From assembly GCA_029260315.1 (NCBI GenBank), contig JAJDDM010000009.1:1-48028 (forward strand): a stretch of DNA of 48,028 nucleotides. The letters run 5' to 3'. This document shows, piece after piece, positions 43,545 to 48,028 of the stretch. Within the stretch, counting starts at the first letter, position 1. Each line of letters starts with the position of its first letter. Origin of the DNA: Phycisphaerales bacterium. Lineage in GTDB: Bacteria; Planctomycetota; Phycisphaerae; Phycisphaerales; UBA1924. The position numbers and the translations under genes are program-made. The notes under the pieces were generated by a model, which saw only the letters and a program-made list of their open reading frames with translations, searched no databases and was not told the DNA's origin.

Positions 43545-44630
43545 GTGAAGATTCGGACTATCGGGCCTGGGCTGGGGATCGCGGGGGCCCTGATGCTCCT
43601 CGGCTGCTCATCGGGATCGCGCGAGGATGCCTCGGCGCAGGTAAAGCCATCGACCCAACCCAGCCGGGAGATCTCGCGATCGGTGCTGCGCGAGGACACG
43701 ATCATCCTGCTGAGCGAGCTGACCGATCACGAGAACCCACAGGTGCGGGCCAACGCGATCGAGGCCCTGAGCATCACGCCGAGCCGGCTCGACGCGATCC
43801 TGCCACGGGCGCTCGGCGACGAGAACGCGGGGGTTCGCGCGATCGCAGCGATGACGATCGGGACGATCGGGGCGTGCGAGATCGCCCCGCTTTGCGAGCC
43901 GCTGCTGTTCGATCCGTCGCCGTTTGCCCAGCTCGGAGCGATCTATGCCCAGAGTTCGTGCGACGATGACCGTCACACGGCCCAGCTTGCCGAGTTCCTG
44001 CTCCGTCACGATTCGATCCGGGTGCGGGCCCAGGCGGCGTTCATCCTGGGAGAGCTGGGCAATCCGTCTGGGGCAGCGCTGCTGCGGCACGCGGCGGCTC
44101 AGGGTGCCGGACGTGCCAGCGACGCGGAGTTCCGATTGCTTCAACTTCAGATCGCCGAGGCTCTGGCGAAGCTGGGCGATGAGACCCAGCGGGACATCCT
44201 GGTGGCGGCGCTGTTCGTGTCGCGGCCGGAGGATCTTGAGGCGACGGCGCTGGCGACACAGATCCTGGGCGAGATCCGCAGCCGGCGGTCGGCGCCCGAG
44301 TTGCGGAATCTGATCGCGTTCCGGGATGAGCAGGGGCGGGCGATGCCGGCGGAGATCCGCCTGAACGCCGGGATCGCGCTGGCCCGCATGGGCGGGCTGG
44401 AGCCCGGGATCGACGAGCGTCTGTCGGCGCTCGCCGATGAGTTCGCCCGAAATCCGGACCCGCTGTTGCGGTCGCAGGCGGCGATCCTGCGAGGCTCGAT
44501 CGGGCGGTCGGCGGAGGTGGCCCAGCTTCGCGAGATGCTGGACGACGCAAATCCGCTGGTGCAGGTCGCGGCGGGCTCGGGAATCCTCCGGGCTTCGCTC
44601 TCGGGCGACTTTGCGGGGATCCGCCCGTAA
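43545..44630 (+). CDS. HEAT-repeat lipoprotein
   Basis: A 361-residue protein with GTG start at 43545 behind GAAGGAGA. A short signal with lipobox LLGC (Cys21) leads into an acidic linker and then about eight HEAT/armadillo-like helical pairs: for example HENPQVRANAIEALS, DENAGVRAIAAMTIGTIG, HDSIRVRAQAAFILGELGNP and DPLLRSQAAILRGSIG. HEAT solenoids are protein-interaction scaffolds. It comes 12 bases after lnt, the enzyme that finishes lipoprotein maturation. The partner is unknown. Confidence 0.85.
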   Translation: MKIRTIGPGLGIAGALMLLGCSSGSREDASAQVKPSTQPSREISRSVLREDTIILLSELTDHENPQVRANAIEALSITPSRLDAILPRALGDENAGVRAIAAMTIGTIGACEIAPLCEPLLFDPSPFAQLGAIYAQSSCDDDRHTAQLAEFLLRHDSIRVRAQAAFILGELGNPSGAALLRHAAAQGAGRASDAEFRLLQLQIAEALAKLGDETQRDILVAALFVSRPEDLEATALATQILGEIRSRRSAPELRNLIAFRDEQGRAMPAEIRLNAGIALARMGGLEPGIDERLSALADEFARNPDPLLRSQAAILRGSIGRSAEVAQLREMLDDANPLVQVAAGSGILRASLSGDFAGIRP

Positions 44631-44909
44631 CGCGGCGTCGTAAGGGCACATGGATGGTTCGTCCGGCGCGGTCGCTTCCGAGATCGGGCGGTCGCGGACG
44701 AGGCCTTTCGTTGGGGTATTGTCGGGGCGAGGCCCAAGAAATGGAGCTTTGGCTCCGGCGGGGACGACAGATTGTGTGAATGCGGGGCGCTCTTGGGCTA
44801 TCATGTCGGCCCGGCCGGCGAATCCCGGGACGTGCGGAGACCGGATCTTTCCATTGAGACACCCGTCGCTCCCAGTTGGGGCGGCCAGTTCTAGACGAGG
44901 AGCCAATCG

Positions 44910-45728
44910 GTGCATGTGCTGACAAAGGTGCTTGTGGCGCTCACAGCGTTGGCCAGTGTTGCTCTGGCGACGCTCACGATGGCCTACGCGGTTAACGCCG
45001 ACCGGATTGTCCAGGAACTCCGGACCGAGAAGGCTCGGTCGGCCGCGGCGAAGGCCGATCTTGACCTCCAGAACGTCGAGTGGAGCACGCAGCTCGAGGC
45101 TCGCAACGACGTCATCCAGGATCTCAATGCGAAGCTGACCGACGCGCTCGATCGGGTGCGCGGTCTGCAGGTGCAGTTGGCCAAGGTCGAGGGCGACAAG
45201 GCCGAGGCTGAGCGGGCGCGGGCGGCGATCCAGGGCGAGCTCGGCAACCTGGCGACAAGCGTGCAGACGTTCGTGCAGCTCACCAGCACGCTCACAAACG
45301 AGAACGACGATCTGCGTGACCGGTTCATCCGACAGAACGAGGAACTGATCGAGCTCGCGGATCGCCTGAACGACACCGAGAGCCAGCGGGCGGTGCTTGA
45401 CGCGACGGTGCGCCAGCTCGAGCAGCAGCTCCAAGCGTTGCAGGCTTCGGGCGCCTTGGGAATGGGACTCCGCGGCACGCCGAACCGCACTGGTCCGGTT
45501 CAGGGTGAGGTCCGCGATGTGGCGCTTGATTCCGGCAGCGACAAGACGCTGGTCGAGGTCAACCTGGGCACCAATGACGGCGTGAGCCAGGGCACGATTC
45601 TGCGGGCCACACGCAACGGCAACTTCGTCGCTCGCCTGCGGACGATGACCAGTGATCTGAACGTGTCGACCGCGGAAGTCATCCTCGGCGAGCGCGTCCA
45701 GCGCGGCGATCGGGTCGAGATTCAGTAA
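44910..45728 (+). CDS. Membrane-anchored coiled-coil protein
   Basis: A 272-residue protein starting with GTG at 44910 behind GAGGAG. Residues 5-27 are an N-terminal membrane anchor. Residues about 32-185 form a long coiled coil (ELRTEKARSAAAKAD to RQLEQQLQALQ) with an Asn/Asp-rich mid part. The last 75 residues make a small beta domain (VALDSGSDKTLVEVNLGTNDGVSQGTILRA and RVQRGDRVEIQ), reminiscent of the MreC-type barrel end, by style only. No named family is recognised. A 69-residue membrane gene follows after 36 bases, suggesting a unit. Confidence 0.8.
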   Translation: MHVLTKVLVALTALASVALATLTMAYAVNADRIVQELRTEKARSAAAKADLDLQNVEWSTQLEARNDVIQDLNAKLTDALDRVRGLQVQLAKVEGDKAEAERARAAIQGELGNLATSVQTFVQLTSTLTNENDDLRDRFIRQNEELIELADRLNDTESQRAVLDATVRQLEQQLQALQASGALGMGLRGTPNRTGPVQGEVRDVALDSGSDKTLVEVNLGTNDGVSQGTILRATRNGNFVARLRTMTSDLNVSTAEVILGERVQRGDRVEIQ

Positions 45729-45764
45729 GACGACTCGCGGCGGACCACCGATGGAGGATCAGCG

Positions 45765-45974
45765 ATGAGTCAGCAGTTCGGCATGCAGATGCCCGGCGGC
45801 CGCCAGGGGCACGCGCCGGTGTTGGATATGTTCACGGGGCTTCTGTTCCTCGCGTTCGTGGTGCTCGTGCTGGCGACGGTCTTCGTGTACCTGCAAGGGT
45901 CGAAGATCGGACCCAACGGCACGGCGTACGAGATCCATGAAAAGGATGCGCCGCTCCAACTCCCGACGAGTTGA
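45765..45974 (+). CDS. Small single-pass membrane protein
   Basis: A 69-residue protein with an ATG at 45765 behind GGAGGA. A hydrophilic lead (about 19 residues) precedes one strong membrane segment, residues 21-44 (MFTGLLFLAFVVLVLATVFVYL), then a short tail. It lies 36 bases after the coiled-coil gene and is probably co-expressed. The strength of the membrane segment and of its ribosome site make it a real gene in spite of its size. Function unknown. Confidence 0.75.
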   Translation: MSQQFGMQMPGGRQGHAPVLDMFTGLLFLAFVVLVLATVFVYLQGSKIGPNGTAYEIHEKDAPLQLPTS

Positions 45975-46131
45975 GAGTTGTTGGTCTCGGCAGGTCGGCC
46001 CCGCGCGAAGCGGGGCGATCAGGCGCGTTTGATCAGGATGAAAAAGCGTCCGCAAAGACTCAGGAGCTTGACTTAGGCACGGTTCGGCGTACCTTTAGCC
46101 CGTCGTCCGGCGGGTTCGGGCGCGACATCTC

Positions 46132-46205
<74 letters not shown>

Positions 46206-46209
46206 CTTG

Positions 46210-46244
46210 AAAACGGCTCTTGGCGTAGCGCCAGGGGCGTTTTT
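46210..46244 (+). terminator. Rho-independent terminator of tRNA-Asp
   Basis: AAACGGCTCTTGGCG (46211-46225) folds with CGCCAGGGGCGTTT around TAG, allowing a few wobble pairs, and ends in GTTTTT. It begins five bases after the tRNA. Confidence 0.85.
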
Positions 46245-46673
46245 GCTTTGGCCTCGCGTGCGATCGCGCTTGCGATGCGGGGTCTTCTACACGAGTGCAG
46301 CGAGAACCCAACCAGCGCATTCCTAGCGGGTGCGAACCAGTTTTAGGCGCTGACCCGGATCTTCGCAAAGCCTCAGGACCGGCGTCCAGATGCGCGAACG
46401 ACCTGTCTTCGGTGCGGAACGGACGCAAGTCGTTCGAGCGGTGCTTCAGGACTCATGCACGAGAACCGTCGGCGGCAACGTGCGGCTCGGGCGCTCTCCT
46501 GCCACCTGGACCGAAGCCACCCCACAGAGCTAGCGAAAGACGGGCCCGGAGAGCTCGTCGCTCTCCGGGCCCGACGGCGTTTCACGCTCCGGAACCCTGC
46601 TTGACTCTCACGCGTTCTGCACGGAGAGCAACTCGCCCGGAAATCGGCTTGGACGCCGACACCGCTCGAGAAC
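46245..46673. other. 429-bp intergenic region with stem-loops
   Basis: No gene is recognised. It contains a segment GCTGACCC...GCCTCAGGACCGGCGTC (46349-46387) that resembles 34690-34722, a GAACCG/CGGCTC stem near 46463-46488, and the strong hairpin at 46541-46573. Confidence 0.45.
46541..46573 (-). terminator. Perfect 14-bp stem-loop after the second dockerin-tagged gene
   Basis: CGGGCCCGGAGAGC (46541-46554) and GCTCTCCGGGCCCG (46560-46573) pair exactly around TCGTC. It lies about 100 bases beyond the stop of the minus-strand gene at 46674. The first dockerin-tagged gene has a comparable strong hairpin after its end. Confidence 0.65.
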
Positions 46674-47498
46674 TCAGCAGCCCTGCGCGAACAGGTCGAG
46701 GTATCCGAAGAAGTCATCGGCGTCGCAGTCGACGTCGTCGTCGAGGTCGCAGACATCGAAATCGCCGGCGGCGAATGCGTCGAGGTACGCGAAGAAGTCG
46801 TCCGCGTCCGCGTCGTCGTCCCCGTCGAGATCCGCCGCGCAGCCGCCGGACGTTGGCTGTATCGAGAGGTCGTCGAAGTACTGCGGGACTGCGTGCGGCC
46901 CGAACAGATCGATGGACTGGATCTCAACCAGCCCGTTGATCCTTGCGTTGACGTCGCCGCTCGCGATCAGTTCGCCGTTGTAGTACGCCTCCAGGAAGTT
47001 ATTGTCGAGATCGAAGTCGACGCGCAGCTCCACCCACTGGTCGAAGATGACGGGGGTGGCGTTGTCTCCATTCGGATCGTGGATGGCTTCGTTGACCAGG
47101 CCCGTGTCCGGATCCATGTGCATCTCGATGGTCCAGTCGTACGGCCCGAAGTGGTTGTACTCGTTGTTGATAATGAAGAATGTCTGAGCGTCGATGTTCC
47201 CCGGGATGTACTGGTAGGCCGTCACGGTCCACTGGCCTGAGTCAAAGCCGGTGAATGGATGCACGGCGTCGTTGCCGGTGCCGTCGGAGATCATGATCGA
47301 GTGGGGCCCCGAGCGTGCCTGGTCACTTGTCACATCCCCGGCGACGCCTGGGTCGTCGTCCCAACCATCCCAGCCTCCGACGCCGTGCAGGTTCGTGCCC
47401 TTGTCGTAGCTGTCGAAGTTGTCGCTCCATTGCGCCGATGCGGTTCCGGCTATCGCCAGAACGGCCAATGCGCTGCTCAAAACGTTTCCGCGATTCAT
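46674..47498 (-). CDS. Secreted lectin-like protein with paired dockerin-like tag
   Basis: A 274-residue protein starting at 47498 (MNRGNVLSSALAVLAIAGTASAQ, a clear signal peptide) behind AGAAGGGG. The mature body, about 190 residues, is beta-rich and looks like a concanavalin-A/LamG-type sandwich: WSDNFDSYDKGTNLHG, GWDDDPGV, SGPHSIMIS, VTAYQYIPGN and WVELRVDFDLDNNFLEAYYNGEL. The C-terminus repeats the tag of the gene at 3466: [16 protein letters not shown] and DLDDDVDCDADDFF, each followed by a FxYLDxF part, ending LFAQGC. It may bind carbohydrate and be fixed to the cell surface through the tag, by inference. A strong hairpin follows. Confidence 0.82.
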   Translation of the reverse strand: MNRGNVLSSALAVLAIAGTASAQWSDNFDSYDKGTNLHGVGGWDGWDDDPGVAGDVTSDQARSGPHSIMISDGTGNDAVHPFTGFDSGQWTVTAYQYIPGNIDAQTFFIINNEYNHFGPYDWTIEMHMDPDTGLVNEAIHDPNGDNATPVIFDQWVELRVDFDLDNNFLEAYYNGELIASGDVNARINGLVEIQSIDLFGPHAVPQYFDDLSIQPTSGGCAADLDGDDDADADDFFAYLDAFAAGDFDVCDLDDDVDCDADDFFGYLDLFAQGC

Positions 47499-47984
47499 CA
47501 GGGGCCCCTTCTTCTCAACTATGCGCCGGGCGCGAAACCACACACTGGTTACCGGACTCGTCCGGCGCCACTCGCAGCGTACCGGAATTCCGGACCTCGC
47601 ACAACTATTTTCCGGCGAATCCGCGAGCCAGTCTTTGGCACCAAAATTTAGTTCGCGGATTTGAGTGCTGATATCGCCGGTGGAGGCGAGTGAGGCTCAG
47701 CCCCTCCGTTGCGTCGAATCCGGTAGAATCTTCCTCGGCCTCGCTGGGTGATCCCCCTATTCGTCGGGTTGTGTGATTTGAGGGGCAGCGCCGCGCGCAT
47801 GGCTGTCGTGGGCCGATCGGCAGGGGCGATCGCGCCCGCGCGACGGCGGGCCAGATACGATGGGAGCAAGGTATCGTCGCGGGCGGAATGGGCCCGACGG
47901 CTCGCGGGAGGCGTCCTGCTCTGAAACCGTGGCGGGCCGGGGCTCGATCGCGGAGGTCGCGAGTCGCCCGGGGAGGTTGCACGG
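47499..47984. other. 486-bp intergenic region
   Basis: It separates the dockerin-tagged gene and the right-edge start. Some hairpin-prone DNA is present but no convincing gene or promoter. Confidence 0.4.
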
Positions 47985-48028
47985 ATGGCCGGTAGTGATG
48001 GGCTGATACGCAGGCGGGAGCAAGTGGT
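47985..48028 (+). CDS. Possible start of a gene cut by the right edge
   Basis: An ATG at 47985 follows GGGGAGG with normal spacing and stays open to the end of the window (MAGSDGLIRRREQV). Only 14 codons are seen, so nothing about function can be said. Confidence 0.3.
   Translation, partial: MAGSDGLIRRREQV

Noticed and set aside
44631-44909. Possible -10 (TATCAT) before the coiled-coil gene
   Set aside because: No -35 element at proper spacing could be found, so a promoter was not listed.
46463-46488. GAACCG...CGGCTC stem resembling a hairpin near group II intron reverse-transcriptase genes
   Set aside because: No reverse transcriptase or domain V sequence was found nearby; the likeness is a few bases only.

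Overview
The window (about 48 kb, high GC, mostly compact genes on both strands) looks like a chromosomal segment of a planctomycete of the class Phycisphaerae. Pointers are two secreted proteins ending in a paired dockerin-like tag that finishes in LDLFAQGC, a PEP-CTERM-like tail ending in poly-Arg, a Ser/Thr kinase fused to WD40 repeats, a planctomycete-style CxxC-YDL zinc ribbon, type III glutamine synthetase, LptD with other diderm envelope genes, and several families of planctomycete-type intergenic repeats. Taxonomy is inferred from protein style, not from a marker search.

Layout. 0-3.1 kb: the 3' end of an RHS protein whose variable tip carries an HExxH motif, a small membrane/zinc-ribbon gene directly after it (candidate immunity gene), a truncated insertion sequence, and an orphan RHS fragment. 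3.4-10.1 kb: two secreted proteins, a large membrane Ser/Thr kinase with WD40 repeats, and a GH43 lipoprotein. 10.1-10.9 kb: an FRG-domain gene broken by a frameshift. 11-21.3 kb: all four histidine-utilisation genes (hutH, then hutU, hutG and hutI), with hutH split from the others by a DUF2071 gene, a putative outer-membrane transporter, an unidentified ORF, a toxin-antitoxin pair, a RusA-like nuclease and repeats. 21.3-25.3 kb: map, trpA and type III glutamine synthetase. 25.5-29.1 kb: molybdenum cofactor genes, moeA-moaC-mogA-mobA on the minus strand and moaD-moaE diverging on the plus strand. 29.2-33.1 kb: a sugar-type Gfo/Idh dehydrogenase, a TIM-barrel sugar isomerase/epimerase and an MFS permease, probably one carbohydrate or nucleoside use cluster. 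33.2-45.9 kb: a DUF1015 gene, then envelope and central metabolism genes: lptD, a UDP-sugar pyrophosphorylase, rpe, a histidine-phosphatase-fold protein lacking both catalytic histidines, accD, lnt, a HEAT-repeat lipoprotein, and a coiled-coil membrane protein paired with a 69-residue membrane protein. 46.1-48 kb: tRNA-Asp(GUC) with a clear terminator, a second dockerin-tagged secreted protein, and possibly the first codons of a gene at the right edge.

How they work together. HutH, HutU, HutI and HutG take histidine to glutamate, and glutamine synthetase can reassimilate the ammonia released by HutH. The moe/moa/mog/mob set makes molybdopterin and its guanylylated form from cyclic pyranopterin; moaA is not in the window. 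LptD, the UDP-sugar enzyme, AccD, Lnt and the lipoproteins point to a diderm envelope. The most unusual items are the RHS tip with its neighbour, the catalytically empty phosphatase-fold protein before accD, the cysteine-free LptD, the MazF-like toxin whose natural start seems out of frame by one base, the paired palindromic operator that sits inside a stopless ORF before the transporter, and the several hairpin repeat families.
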